Position numbers and translations under genes: made by a program
From: Roseibium sp. TrichSKD4
GTDB lineage: Bacteria; Pseudomonadota; Alphaproteobacteria; Rhizobiales; Stappiaceae
Direction of reading: 5' to 3'
Assembly (NCBI RefSeq): GCF_000148725.1
Contig: NZ_GL476304.1
Span: forward strand, 92,476-156,475
DNA length: 64,000 nt
Part shown: one piece after another, positions 10,320-19,347 of the stretch
Position numbering within the stretch: position 1 is the first letter of the stretch
How the letters are laid out: each line of letters begins with the position of its first letter
The notes under the pieces: model-generated
Database searches by the model: none
Told to the model about the DNA's origin: nothing
The model's input: the letters and a program-made list of their open reading frames with translations, nothing else

Positions 10320-11963
10320 TTCCCAAGTAACTGTGTGTTGCGACGAGGTTGACCGTTTTCACGGACGTTTGCAACTCTGACGGCAGCGTTGTCGGGGCGA
10401 TTATCGATTTTGACGGTTACGTAAGCGCGGTTTTTGAGCTTTTCGTGGACTTTATCCCGTTTGGGCTGCGACAAGACACAGCTGTGGAGCCGCATTTGTG
10501 TTGGTTTCGTTGTTTGGAGCGTCATGCAGGCCTCGGCGGGGGCTTGAGGGCGCGGATTGCGGCGAGGATTCGTCCGAAGACGTAGCCTGATACAGCCACC
10601 TCTGCCAGTTGGAACGTGATTTTGCGCGCATGGCGTACGACCTTTGCCCCGATTTTGATGAGGCGGCTCTGGATACTTGTCAGCGACCAGTCGGCGACCT
10701 CTTCCGGGAGGTCTAGCCCTTGCAGGAAGACACCAAGGTTATACGCCAATGCGTGAAGCTGAAGCCGGACCTCATTGTCACAGAACCGCTTGCAGGACAG
10801 GCGGGTCCAAGTGATGGCGTTCTTGCCTTCTTTGATGTGCTGTTCGGCTGTGCCGCGCTGATTGTAGAAGCGGATGATCCATTCCGGCTCCATCGGCAAG
10901 TTGGTGACGACAAAACCCACGCGAGGGAATAGATCACCGGGATACCATTCGATCTTGGCAACCACCTGACGGGGCTTGCTCCATGAAGCAGCCTGATACT
11001 CAAAAACCTCATAGAAGCGCTTGATCTTTGTCTTTGAGGGACGTCCCACGGGGCGGGTCAGCTGATGGCTGATCTTCTCTTCCAGCACAGCGTTCTTTTT
11101 GAGGCGGATGGCGTAGCGGTACCCTTCAGCCTCTAAAGTCTCGTAAAGTTCCGGAATGGCAAAGGCGGCATCAGCGCGAAAGAAGCGCATGATGTCGCGC
11201 TCTGCATAGCGCGCAATGACGGGTATCAGAAGAGCCTTCCAGTCATCCGCGCTGTGGACGCTGCCATTGCGCAGGGCACAGCGTTCCAAGTGGCCAAACT
11301 GATTGAAGATGAACAATGGGTGATAGCAGTTGCAGCCGAAATGCCCGTTCCATGCGGTTCCCTCCTGAGCGCCATGGGTGGGGCTGACAGAGCTATCCAT
11401 GTCCAAGGTGATGTAGTTCAGTCCTTGGCGACCATGCACCGCATCAATCCATTGACCGGGCATATCGGCCAAGGCTTCCCTGTTGGCGGCAGTCGCGAGC
11501 ACCTCAGTCTCAAAGCGGCCCATCTGGGAGGAGGATGCCGCCTGAGTGTCAACGGCACGGCCCCCGATAATCTGGCGCATTACCGGGTCACGCGACAGAC
11601 GCACGGCATCATTCACATCTTCATAGCCCGCAAGGCGACCAAATATCGATTGGCGCAGCAGGCCCATCAAGGTGTGAACGCCATTCTTACCTTTGCGGGT
11701 ATCCCGAAGGAACCGAACCGCTTTGCCGAAAAGGCCAAGGGCGTCATCAAGCTCCCGGTAAAGCAGAAGACCGCCATCAGAACTGATCTTTGAACCGTGG
11801 AATTCCAACCGCACCCGAGGGTCAAAATCCAGCCGAAAATCGCTCTCAGAACCCGCACCCGTTGGGTGTGCCATTTTTCAGCCCTCCGTCATCAAGTAAC
11901 ACGCTGTAATATAAAGAGAAAAATAGGATAGAAGAAGCTAAATCAGCTGACTACTTGGGAAAT
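10318..11963 (-). mobile_element. IS1380-family insertion sequence
   Basis: About 1.65 kb, the usual IS1380 size, bounded by a perfect 12-bp inverted repeat, ATTTCCCAAGTA (10318-10329) and TACTTGGGAAAT (11952-11963). It encodes one minus-strand transposase. The element lies between gltX and the large comEC ORF. No convincing 4-5 bp target duplication flanks the repeats, so the true tips may lie a few bases inside. About 190 bp between the left end and the transposase stop codon hold no gene. Confidence 0.8.
10522..11874 (-). CDS. IS1380 family transposase
   Basis: 450-residue DDE transposase. The family-typical N-terminus is present (RLEFHGSKISSDGGLLLYRELDD). The catalytic Asp residues lie in YITLDMDSSV (about 160) and FFRADAAFAIPELY (about 237), and the Glu in YNQRGTAEQHIKEGK (about 345). 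The C-terminus includes the RLQLHALAYNLGVFLQGLDLP segment common in the group. The frame is uninterrupted, so the element may be mobile. Opposite-strand frames in this region are shadows. Confidence 0.92.
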   Translation of the reverse strand: MAHPTGAGSESDFRLDFDPRVRLEFHGSKISSDGGLLLYRELDDALGLFGKAVRFLRDTRKGKNGVHTLMGLLRQSIFGRLAGYEDVNDAVRLSRDPVMRQIIGGRAVDTQAASSSQMGRFETEVLATAANREALADMPGQWIDAVHGRQGLNYITLDMDSSVSPTHGAQEGTAWNGHFGCNCYHPLFIFNQFGHLERCALRNGSVHSADDWKALLIPVIARYAERDIMRFFRADAAFAIPELYETLEAEGYRYAIRLKKNAVLEEKISHQLTRPVGRPSKTKIKRFYEVFEYQAASWSKPRQVVAKIEWYPGDLFPRVGFVVTNLPMEPEWIIRFYNQRGTAEQHIKEGKNAITWTRLSCKRFCDNEVRLQLHALAYNLGVFLQGLDLPEEVADWSLTSIQSRLIKIGAKVVRHARKITFQLAEVAVSGYVFGRILAAIRALKPPPRPA

Positions 11964-14081
11964 CCGGGTTTAAATAGAGTTTTGTGGGCAATATTCGGGT
12001 TAGCTGCCGGGATCTGGATTTATTTTGCGCTCCCGCAAGAGCCTTCACCATATGTTTTTCCCGCTTTGGCTTTGTTGGTTGCATCGATTGGCATTTGGAA
12101 ACATCTCAAAGGCCGGTTGGGTCTAACCGGCATGCTTGTTGTTTGGGTGGTCTGCGGTTCCGGACTTGCGAGTTTGCGAACAACCATAGTTGACGCGCCT
12201 CGGGTAACAGCGCGTGCAAGTTTTGAGGTGACGGGATGGGTGGCTGATGTCTCGCGAAGTGCCCGCGGAAAGCGGGTACTTTTGCACGTGACAGCGATTA
12301 ATGGTCCGGCCTATGCGTTGAAGCAGGGCAATCCGGAACGGGTCCGAATTTCGGTCCCTAAAGAAAGCACTGTCAGGGTTGGGTCCACTATCTCCGTGCG
12401 GGCCAGATTGTTTCCGCCTGCAGGCCCTGCCGTGCCAGGTGGATATGACTTTTCCTTCATTGCCTATTTTCAAAAGATCGGGGCATCAGGATTTGCCTTT
12501 GGTAAGCCGGATGAAGTTTCAGGAGCAGCTTCGCGCGGACGTGTGAGCGAATTTATGAGAGTTCTTGCAGGAGTGCGAGCAAGCCTGTCAGAAAGACTGC
12601 TCAAATTCACTCAAACCCCGGATGCGGGGGCGCTTGTTGCTGCACTTTTGGTGGGTAACCGAGATCACATTTCAGATGAAACGGAAGATGTCCTTCGTCA
12701 GGCCGGACTTGCGCATATTTTGGCAATTTCCGGTTTGCACATGGCCTTGTTTGCAGGTGGGGCGTTTTCCTTGCTCGTCATGCTGCTGGCGCTAAGTCCG
12801 CGCTTTGCCTTGATCCAGCCCATCCACCAGTTTGCAGCACTTGGTGCTTTGGTGGCAGCAACGCTTTATTTGCTCATCTCTGGTGCCTCCGTTGCAACGC
12901 AGCGGTCTTTCATCATGATTGCTCTGGTGTTTCTTGGCATTTTGATCGGAAGGCGGGGGCTGACCCTACGAAGTGTGGCAATTGCGGGTCTTGCGCTTTT
13001 GATCATGGCCCCTGAGAACTTGTTTCATCCCGGATTTCAGATGTCTTTTGCCGCGGTCTTGTGTCTGGTTGCAGCCTATGAAGCATTGCGCGAAAGGAAA
13101 AGTGGCAAGGAAAAGTCTGGCGGGCGGCTGACTGCACCTGGGCCAAATCGAGGTGTTCTCACTTTGATTAGCAAATGGGCTGGGGGGCTCATTCTGACAT
13201 CACTCATTGCCGGTCTGGCGACCGGGGTTGTCGGCGCATACCATTTTGGCCGCATCGCGCCCTATGGTCTTGTGGGCAATATCCTCGGAATGCCGATCTT
13301 CTCGCTCGTGACGATGCCAATGGGCTTACTTGCTCTGCTGCTATTGCCTTTTGGTCTCGCGTCCTTTCCCGTGACCGTGATGGAAGCCAGTTTGTCGCTC
13401 ATCCTGGAAATGGCGAGGTTCACCGCAAATCTGGATGCAGGACGAGGGCATGTTGTGCCGCCCCCGGCAGCCTCTGCCTTTTTATTGTTCTGCGGCTTGT
13501 TTGGCGGTCTTGTGCTGAGAGGGAGGTTACGGATCGCTGCCTTTTTGCCAGCCTTTCTCGGCAGCGCGCTTTGGCTGTTGTCGAATGGACCGGACATACA
13601 AATTTCAGCAACGGGTCTGCACCTGGCAGCCCGAGACGCTGATGGTGTGTTTCGCTTAACCTCAACTCGTCAGGGCTTTAGAAACGAGATGTGGTTGCAG
13701 CGCGAAGGGATGGATGTCTCGACACTTTCGGAATTGCCGATGGCAGACGATCAAAAGCGGTGTGATGATGAGGGGTGTGTCGTGCATGCCTTTCCCGTAA
13801 ACGGATTAGCAAACCCACTCATTGTTGCTCTGCCTCGTACAGTGTCAGCTGCCATACAGGATTGCTCGAGAGCGGATCTGGTCATCACGGACTTTGATAT
13901 GTCTGGTGCAAATTGTACGGCGCAGCTGTTTGATAGATCAAAGCGGGCGCAAACCGGAGCTGTTTCGATCTGGCTTTCCAGCATGAGGACTGACGAAGAA
14001 ATGCAAGCCCGAACAGGTATTGAACGAATTGAGAACGCAAAATCCATTCCTGCGCGTCCCTGGCATCAGTGGGCCGAGTGA
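11955..14081 (+). CDS. comEC: ComEC/Rec2 family DNA-uptake channel, 5' end displaced by IS1380 element
   Basis: Polytopic membrane protein of the competence family, thought to form the channel that brings single-stranded DNA across the inner membrane. The frame holds an N-terminal pair of membrane helices, an OB-like periplasmic region, and the ComEC core with the hallmark LAHILAISGLHMALFAGG near residue 255. Many further helices and a degenerate C-terminal region follow. The first possible start, a TTG at 11955, lies inside the right terminal repeat of the IS1380-type element and has no clear ribosome binding site. Expression from the native start is therefore broken; a shortened protein is possible only with an element-borne promoter. 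The rest of the gene shows no further damage. Confidence 0.75.
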   Translation: MGNPGLNRVLWAIFGLAAGIWIYFALPQEPSPYVFPALALLVASIGIWKHLKGRLGLTGMLVVWVVCGSGLASLRTTIVDAPRVTARASFEVTGWVADVSRSARGKRVLLHVTAINGPAYALKQGNPERVRISVPKESTVRVGSTISVRARLFPPAGPAVPGGYDFSFIAYFQKIGASGFAFGKPDEVSGAASRGRVSEFMRVLAGVRASLSERLLKFTQTPDAGALVAALLVGNRDHISDETEDVLRQAGLAHILAISGLHMALFAGGAFSLLVMLLALSPRFALIQPIHQFAALGALVAATLYLLISGASVATQRSFIMIALVFLGILIGRRGLTLRSVAIAGLALLIMAPENLFHPGFQMSFAAVLCLVAAYEALRERKSGKEKSGGRLTAPGPNRGVLTLISKWAGGLILTSLIAGLATGVVGAYHFGRIAPYGLVGNILGMPIFSLVTMPMGLLALLLLPFGLASFPVTVMEASLSLILEMARFTANLDAGRGHVVPPPAASAFLLFCGLFGGLVLRGRLRIAAFLPAFLGSALWLLSNGPDIQISATGLHLAARDADGVFRLTSTRQGFRNEMWLQREGMDVSTLSELPMADDQKRCDDEGCVVHAFPVNGLANPLIVALPRTVSAAIQDCSRADLVITDFDMSGANCTAQLFDRSKRAQTGAVSIWLSSMRTDEEMQARTGIERIENAKSIPARPWHQWAE

Positions 14082-14147
14082 TATCTTGTTGTTTTCTAAC
14101 TGTTCATTTTTCCGGAAAAAACCGGAAAGCAATCCTTAACTGTTGTA

Positions 14148-14162
14148 GAACACAGTGAGAAC
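14148..14162 (+). promoter_or_regulatory. LexA (SOS) box upstream of lexA
   Basis: GAAC-ACAGTGA-GAAC is an exact match to the alphaproteobacterial LexA operator GAAC-N7-GAAC. It sits about 53 bp before the lexA start and inside a larger inverted repeat, TAACTGTT (14137-14144) / AACAGTTA (14160-14167). It implies autoregulation of lexA. Confidence 0.88.
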
Positions 14163-14173
14163 AGTTAGAGTGT

Positions 14174-14188
14174 GTTCATGATTTGTAC
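14174..14188 (+). promoter_or_regulatory. Second, imperfect LexA box
   Basis: GTTC-ATGATTT-GTAC differs by one base from GTTC-N7-GTTC, the complement form of the operator. It lies 11 bp downstream of the perfect box and about 26 bp before the lexA start, consistent with a double operator and tighter self-repression. Confidence 0.55.
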
Positions 14189-14214
14189 CATTTGGTGGCG
14201 CTGGAGATTCGCTA

Positions 14215-14934
14215 ATGCTGACGCGTAAGCAATATGAGCTTTTGATGTTCATTAATGAACGTCTCAAGGAAACCGGTGTTCCCCCATCCTTTGACGAAAT
14301 GAAGGATGCTTTGGATTTGAGATCAAAGTCGGGAATTCACCGACTGATCACTGCATTGGAAGAACGGGGCTTTATCAGACGATTGCCGAACAGGGCCCGT
14401 GCGATGGAAGTTGTCCGTTTGCCGGAGTCAATAGCGCCGGGATTGGGTAGCCCGCGTCCGAGAGGCAGTTTCTCTCCAGAAGTTATCGAAGGGTCTTTGG
14501 GTAAGCCGCAAGCCGAAGCACGGCAGCCCTCAGCGCCAGTCGTAGAAGCTCAGACAACCGAAATACCGGTTATGGGACGAATTGCCGCCGGTGTGCCGAT
14601 TGAAGCCATTCAAACCCACAGCCACTCCATAAGTGTACCGCCAGAGCTGATCGGGAAGGGTGAGCATTATGCTCTCGAAGTCCGAGGCGATTCCATGATC
14701 GAGGCTGGTATTCTTGATGGTGATACCGTCCTGATCCGCCGGTCTGACAGCGCCGATAGCGGCGATATTGTTGTTGCCTTGGTGGATGATGAAGAGGCTA
14801 CTTTGAAACGGCTTCGAAAGAAGGGCGCGTCAATTGCACTCGAAGCTGCTAACCCTGCTTATGAAACGAGGATTTTCGGGCCTGGCCGGGTCCGGGTTCA
14901 GGGAAAGCTTGTCGCTTTATTCCGCCAATATTAG
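14215..14934 (+). CDS. lexA: LexA repressor of the SOS response
   Basis: 239-residue repressor-protease. The N-terminal winged helix (about 1-65; [21 protein letters not shown]) binds the SOS box, and a variable Pro-rich linker of about 45 residues follows. The self-cleavage bond Ala125-Gly126 lies in [11 protein letters not shown], the nucleophile Ser160 in [10 protein letters not shown] and the general base Lys198 in [11 protein letters not shown]. RecA filaments on single-stranded DNA would trigger cleavage and derepress DNA repair genes. The long linker is normal for alphaproteobacteria. Operators directly upstream indicate autoregulation. A hairpin with a T-run follows the gene, so it is probably transcribed alone. 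Confidence 0.97.
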   Translation: MLTRKQYELLMFINERLKETGVPPSFDEMKDALDLRSKSGIHRLITALEERGFIRRLPNRARAMEVVRLPESIAPGLGSPRPRGSFSPEVIEGSLGKPQAEARQPSAPVVEAQTTEIPVMGRIAAGVPIEAIQTHSHSISVPPELIGKGEHYALEVRGDSMIEAGILDGDTVLIRRSDSADSGDIVVALVDDEEATLKRLRKKGASIALEAANPAYETRIFGPGRVRVQGKLVALFRQY

Positions 14935-14959
14935 GCTGGAGCCATAATTTTCGACTGTG

Positions 14960-14996
14960 AAAACCGGTGCGGCATAATTGGCAAGCCGGTTTTTTT
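14960..14996 (+). terminator. Rho-independent terminator of lexA
   Basis: AAAACCGG (14960-14967) pairs with CCGGTTTT (14986-14993) across an 18-nt loop, followed by TTT, 25 bp after the lexA stop codon. Confidence 0.65.
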
Positions 14997-15441
14997 GGGT
15001 CTCTGCTTTCCGTGGCTTGAGGGTAATGCAGATTCCAAATCGACAAACGGTATATTCCAATTCGATTGAGTAACTGTAAGATTTGCAGTAATAGAATACA
15101 ATTATAGATTGCATTATATTTGGAGAAATACACAGTTAATTGCCGGGTTTTCTAGCGAATAAAAAGCGTTGCGTGGGTGGTGCTGCATTGGAAAACGCGC
15201 TTCTAAGTCTGGCAGTTTCCGGTTTGCAATAATTTTTATGCGATTAACAGTCTGAAATATTTAGAAAATTAAGGACGAGATTTCTACCTTTCCGATTGTT
15301 GGAGAAATCATAAAGCGCACGCAGCCCAAAAAACAGCATAACGCTTGTTACTAATAACAGTATTGTTCACAATGTTCCGCAGATGCAGTTTGCTGTCAAA
15401 GTGGCACTGACCGCAATTGCAGCGCAGGAGTATTGTTTCGT
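14997..15441. other. AT-rich intergenic region upstream of the histidine kinase operon
   Basis: About 445 bp without a credible gene. It is clearly more AT-rich than its surroundings. Two short dyads lie close to the kinase gene: TGTTA-N4-TAACA and ATTGT-TC-ACAAT, between about 15345 and 15372. These could be operator sites. No RNA gene or repeat was recognised. Confidence 0.5.
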
Positions 15442-16989
15442 ATGGGTGCAAATCGTTCTCGACGCGAGGATGACATATCGACAAAGCCAAAGACCGGTCT
15501 GTCGCGCACTTTCATCCTCTATACCCTCGGATCGTTTGCAGTTCTGAGCCTAATTTTTATTGGCGGGCTGACGCAGTATCTCTGGCAGCGTGAAATGGGC
15601 CGCGCCATTACCACCACAGAAACACTTTTTCAGGCGTCAAAAGAGCCTTTGGAACGTGCGGTTTGGTCAATCAACAAGGCATCAGCTGATCAGATCGTCG
15701 CCGGTCTCTTGAGTTTGGAGGTTGTTGATCAGGTTTGGGTCGAGACACCGGACACCGGTACCTACGGCTTTCCTGCTGATGAGGCGGTCAACGATATTAT
15801 CTCGTACGATCTTCTAAGCCCAATCCAGTATTCTGCAGGCGGGCAGATCGGTACGGTTCATTTTATCATCGATCGCGCTGAGATTACGGAGCAAGTGACC
15901 TCTGTTGTTGTCTCAACAGTTATAAGCATTGTGTTCTATCTGTTATTCTTGGCCATCATTCTGCAGCTTATTTTCGATCGGTTGATAGGTTTCCCGCTCT
16001 CCAAAATCGTTGAGTATCTAAATATTCCCGGCCTCATCGAAACGCCGCCAAACATTGAGCTGTTGCCAGGCCGACAGGACGAATTAGGCGTCTTGGCAAA
16101 TTCGCTCCAAACAATGGTGATGAAGCGACATGCCGACTTGAAGCAAATTCAAGCCTACCAACAGAATTTGGAAGACCTGGTCGATCAACGCACCGAACAG
16201 CTGAAGCAGGTTCAGGATGAATTGATTCAGGCCGACAATCTTGCCGCACTTGGCTCGCTCGTTGCCGGTGTCTCACATGAACTGAATACTCCATTGGGCA
16301 ATGGCCTGATGGCCGCTACGACAATCTCGGAAGCTTGCGTGATCTTGAAGCGCGACCTTTCCCATGAAGCGCTCACAAGAGAACTTCTGGAAGAGCAGCT
16401 TGACCGGGTTACAGAGTGCTCAACAGTAATCGAGAAAACACTCGCCCGTGCGCGGGAGCTGGTGCAGAACTTTCGGCAGGTCGCAGTGGACAGGCAAAGC
16501 GAAAAACGCCGCGAATTCAACATCGACCACATCATTCGCGAAACCATTGCAACCATTCAACCCTCCATGCGAGCGACGCCTTTCTCGGTCAAGCTCGATT
16601 TGTCAGCAGATGTGAATGTTGTCAGCTATCCCGGCGCAATAAGTCAGATTGTGACCAACCTCGTGGAGAATGCCGTAAAGCACGGCTACGAGGGGCAAGA
16701 TGCAGGTGAGGTGACCGTGTCATCTCGAAAAAATCATGATGGGGCCATCATTATCGAATGCAACGATGATGGCTGCGGAATTTCCGATGGCAATCTTAAA
16801 CGCCTTTTTGAGCCCTTTTTCACGACCAAGTTTGGCAAAGGCGGGTCTGGCCTGGGAATGGCAATTGTCTACCGCCTCGTGACCGAAGTCATTGGCGGGC
16901 AAATCCATGTCAAATCGACAGTGGGTGAGGGCACCACAATCACTATAGTTATTCCGGCCTCTCTGCGGTCCATTCAGTCCGCAGCGTGA
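15442..16989 (+). CDS. Membrane-bound sensor histidine kinase
   Basis: 515-residue kinase: membrane segment at about 20-42, a periplasmic sensor loop of about 105 residues, a second membrane segment at about 150-175, a linker/coiled coil (about 220-265), the HisKA phosphoacceptor His279 in VSHELNTPLG, and a C-terminal HATPase domain (LVENAVKHG, NDDGCGI, FGKGGSGLGMAIV). ATG 15442 is chosen because the AGGAG at 15426-15430 is well spaced for it; a TTG at 15433 is too close. The stop overlaps the GTG at 16986 of the next frame, so kinase and response-regulator/EAL protein are probably co-transcribed and form a phosphorelay. The signal sensed is unknown. Confidence 0.88.
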   Translation: MGANRSRREDDISTKPKTGLSRTFILYTLGSFAVLSLIFIGGLTQYLWQREMGRAITTTETLFQASKEPLERAVWSINKASADQIVAGLLSLEVVDQVWVETPDTGTYGFPADEAVNDIISYDLLSPIQYSAGGQIGTVHFIIDRAEITEQVTSVVVSTVISIVFYLLFLAIILQLIFDRLIGFPLSKIVEYLNIPGLIETPPNIELLPGRQDELGVLANSLQTMVMKRHADLKQIQAYQQNLEDLVDQRTEQLKQVQDELIQADNLAALGSLVAGVSHELNTPLGNGLMAATTISEACVILKRDLSHEALTRELLEEQLDRVTECSTVIEKTLARARELVQNFRQVAVDRQSEKRREFNIDHIIRETIATIQPSMRATPFSVKLDLSADVNVVSYPGAISQIVTNLVENAVKHGYEGQDAGEVTVSSRKNHDGAIIIECNDDGCGISDGNLKRLFEPFFTTKFGKGGSGLGMAIVYRLVTEVIGGQIHVKSTVGEGTTITIVIPASLRSIQSAA

Positions 16990-17006
16990 GGAGAGAAAGC
17001 GTTCCT

Positions 17007-19247
17007 ATGGATTTTCTCGTTAAATCAGATCAGCGATCTAAAACAACAACGCTCCAGCCGTGGAAAGTGCTGGTCGTGGATGACGATGAGGACGTGCACG
17101 AAACAACGCGTATCGCCCTGGCCGGTTGCCGTCCGGAAAACCGGATGCTGCGTCTTTACCACGCCTATTCGGCAGAGGAGGCGAAGGACATTCTGTCGCG
17201 AAATGGTGATATTGCCGTTGCCCTGATTGATGTGGTGATGGAAACCCACACGGCGGGACTGGATTTGGTGGAGTGGATCCGAGAGCAGCTGAACAATCCG
17301 CTCATTCGGCTCGTTCTGAGAACAGGCCAACCCGGTTATGCGCCGCGCATGGATGTAATTGAGCGCTATCAAATCGATGGCTACAAGGAAAAGGCAGAAC
17401 TCACGCGCACAAAGCTCATTGCCGCCATCATTACAGCGTTGCGTGGCTACAAGCTTCTCACGTCACTTGAGACAAACCGAAAAAACCTGAAGAAACTCAA
17501 TTCCCATTTTTATGAGCTTGTCGAAAAAGACGATCTATCTCAGTTCGGAACAGCGCTCTTGGGTCAGATCGCAAGTTTGATCGGAGTTGCTCCAGAAGGC
17601 TTGGTTTGCGCCGCTGACAAAGACGCAGACCTTTCCGATCTAAGGCCGGATACAATCCGGGTTCTTGCCGCTGGCGGCGTCTACATGAGCTATGTTGGCC
17701 GAACGCTTGATGCTATCAATGCCGATGAAATCCGCGATCCGATTTTCAAGTGTATCAGCTCTGGTGAGAACCAGTTGCAGCCTTTCGGCACATGTCTCGC
17801 CCTGAAAGCCCAAACAGGGCTCAAAGCGGCTATATTCGTTGGGCTTCCTTATGCTGCTCTTGAGCGCCTCCTGGGCGAAGAGGTGTTGGGACTTTTCGTG
17901 GTTAATGCGAGCCTCGGATACGAAAAAACGGCACTCTCGGAACACATTCAACGTCTCGCTTTTGAAGACCGGGTTACAGGTCTGAACAGTTACACCGGCT
18001 TTATTGAGAGATTTCGCCGTCTGGCCTCGACAGGCCGACAGATGACTGTTGTTCTGCTGGACATTCAACGGTACCGCATGATTGAAAACGGTATTGGAGC
18101 AGAGCAGGGAGGTGACTTTCTGAAAAAGGTGGGCATGCGCCTCAAAAGCGGGTTCCCTACGGCCTTTGTTATCGCACGGAAAGAGGTGGATGAATTTCTG
18201 CTGCTGATGGATCTGGTAAATCCGAAGGCGTTACCGGATCTCGTCGATACGTTGGAGGCTCTGTTTGATGAGCCGATTGCTGTTGGCGACAGCGTGTTCA
18301 ATATCCGAATGCGAATGGGAATTGCCAATTCAGGTGATCATGGAAATGACCCCGAACAACTCACCCGATATGCTTCAATTGCATTGAATGATCTGCGGCA
18401 GCGCGGCATTGGCAACTATTCGGTCTTTACGCCAGTGATGCAAGAAAGCGCTTTTGAGCGCCTGCGGTTGACGTCTCTTCTCACCGGCACAGCCGGAAAA
18501 ACCAAATTTCTTCTGCATTATCAGCCGATCCTGCATGCGGACACCGAAGAAATCCATTCCTGCGAGGCTCTTATGCGATTTCGGACATCTGGAGGCGATT
18601 TTCTCAATACACAAAGGATGATTGAGGCAGCTGAAGCAAGCGGCATGATTATCGATGTGGGGGGCTGGATGATCCAGAACGCCACGGCCGAATTCATGAA
18701 CATGCCATTTCGCTCAAATGACATGCACCTCAATCTGAATTTGTCACCGAAGCAGGTTCAATCATCGCGCATATATAATGATGTTGAGCGGGCACTGGAT
18801 GTGACGGGCATGCAAATGAGCCAAATCACGTTCGAGGTTACGGAGGGAATTTTCGTCAACAACGACCCGGAAACCATTTCCTTTCTGACTTGGATACAGG
18901 AGAATGGCGGTAGAGTGGTTATTGACGACTTTGGCACTGGCTATTCATCATTTTCCTATCTTCGCAAGCTACCAGTCGACGGTATCAAGGTCGATCGAGC
19001 CTTCATAATGCACATGGATCAGGATGAAGATGCGCTCGCCGTTGTCCGGTCAATTGTCGCGGTTGCACAAGCACTTGGCCTGGAAGTAACAGCCGAAGGC
19101 GTTGAGACAGTCGCGCAGAGAAATATCCTTCGCGATTTAAATTGCACCTATTTGCAGGGTTATCTTTATTCCCGCCCGGTTCCTGGTAGTAACCTACCGC
19201 TGTTTCTGCAAAACGGGTTCTGTATGGATGCAAGCACCTCTCATTGA
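17007..19247 (+). CDS. Response regulator with DUF3369, degenerate GGDEF and EAL domains
   Basis: 746-residue c-di-GMP signalling protein. An N-terminal receiver domain (WKVLVVDDDEDVHE, phospho-acceptor Asp75 in VALIDVVME) is followed by a DUF3369 sensor region (about 170-310), a GGDEF domain (about 315-475) and an EAL domain (about 490-740). The GGDEF signature reads RKEVDEF, so diguanylate cyclase activity is doubtful. The EAL part keeps CEALMRF (about 519), VIDDFGTGYSS (about 640), IKVDRAF and TAEGVET, so phosphodiesterase activity is likely. I prefer ATG 17007 (MDFLVKSDQ); the frame opens at GTG 16986, overlapping the kinase stop. The output would be lowering c-di-GMP in response to the upstream kinase. 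Confidence 0.87.
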   Translation: MDFLVKSDQRSKTTTLQPWKVLVVDDDEDVHETTRIALAGCRPENRMLRLYHAYSAEEAKDILSRNGDIAVALIDVVMETHTAGLDLVEWIREQLNNPLIRLVLRTGQPGYAPRMDVIERYQIDGYKEKAELTRTKLIAAIITALRGYKLLTSLETNRKNLKKLNSHFYELVEKDDLSQFGTALLGQIASLIGVAPEGLVCAADKDADLSDLRPDTIRVLAAGGVYMSYVGRTLDAINADEIRDPIFKCISSGENQLQPFGTCLALKAQTGLKAAIFVGLPYAALERLLGEEVLGLFVVNASLGYEKTALSEHIQRLAFEDRVTGLNSYTGFIERFRRLASTGRQMTVVLLDIQRYRMIENGIGAEQGGDFLKKVGMRLKSGFPTAFVIARKEVDEFLLLMDLVNPKALPDLVDTLEALFDEPIAVGDSVFNIRMRMGIANSGDHGNDPEQLTRYASIALNDLRQRGIGNYSVFTPVMQESAFERLRLTSLLTGTAGKTKFLLHYQPILHADTEEIHSCEALMRFRTSGGDFLNTQRMIEAAEASGMIIDVGGWMIQNATAEFMNMPFRSNDMHLNLNLSPKQVQSSRIYNDVERALDVTGMQMSQITFEVTEGIFVNNDPETISFLTWIQENGGRVVIDDFGTGYSSFSYLRKLPVDGIKVDRAFIMHMDQDEDALAVVRSIVAVAQALGLEVTAEGVETVAQRNILRDLNCTYLQGYLYSRPVPGSNLPLFLQNGFCMDASTSH

Positions 19248-19347
19248 GACCATGCGCATTTCGTTTTCACGCAAGACCTATCATCACATTTTTGTGCGTT
19301 CCGCCCGGAGCTGCGGTGTGGTTGAAACAACCAAAGGGGCTTAAAAT

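Noticed and set aside
10318-11963. 4-5 bp target duplication for the IS1380-type element
   Set aside because: Bases next to the 12-bp inverted repeat were compared for every plausible border; only 2-bp agreements were found, and the flanks extend the inverted repeat rather than forming a direct repeat.
15401-15425. Possible sigma-54 promoter (TGGCAC ... TTGCAG) before the histidine kinase gene
   Set aside because: The spacing between the GG and GC doublets is 14 bp instead of the required 10, so it does not fit the -24/-12 consensus.
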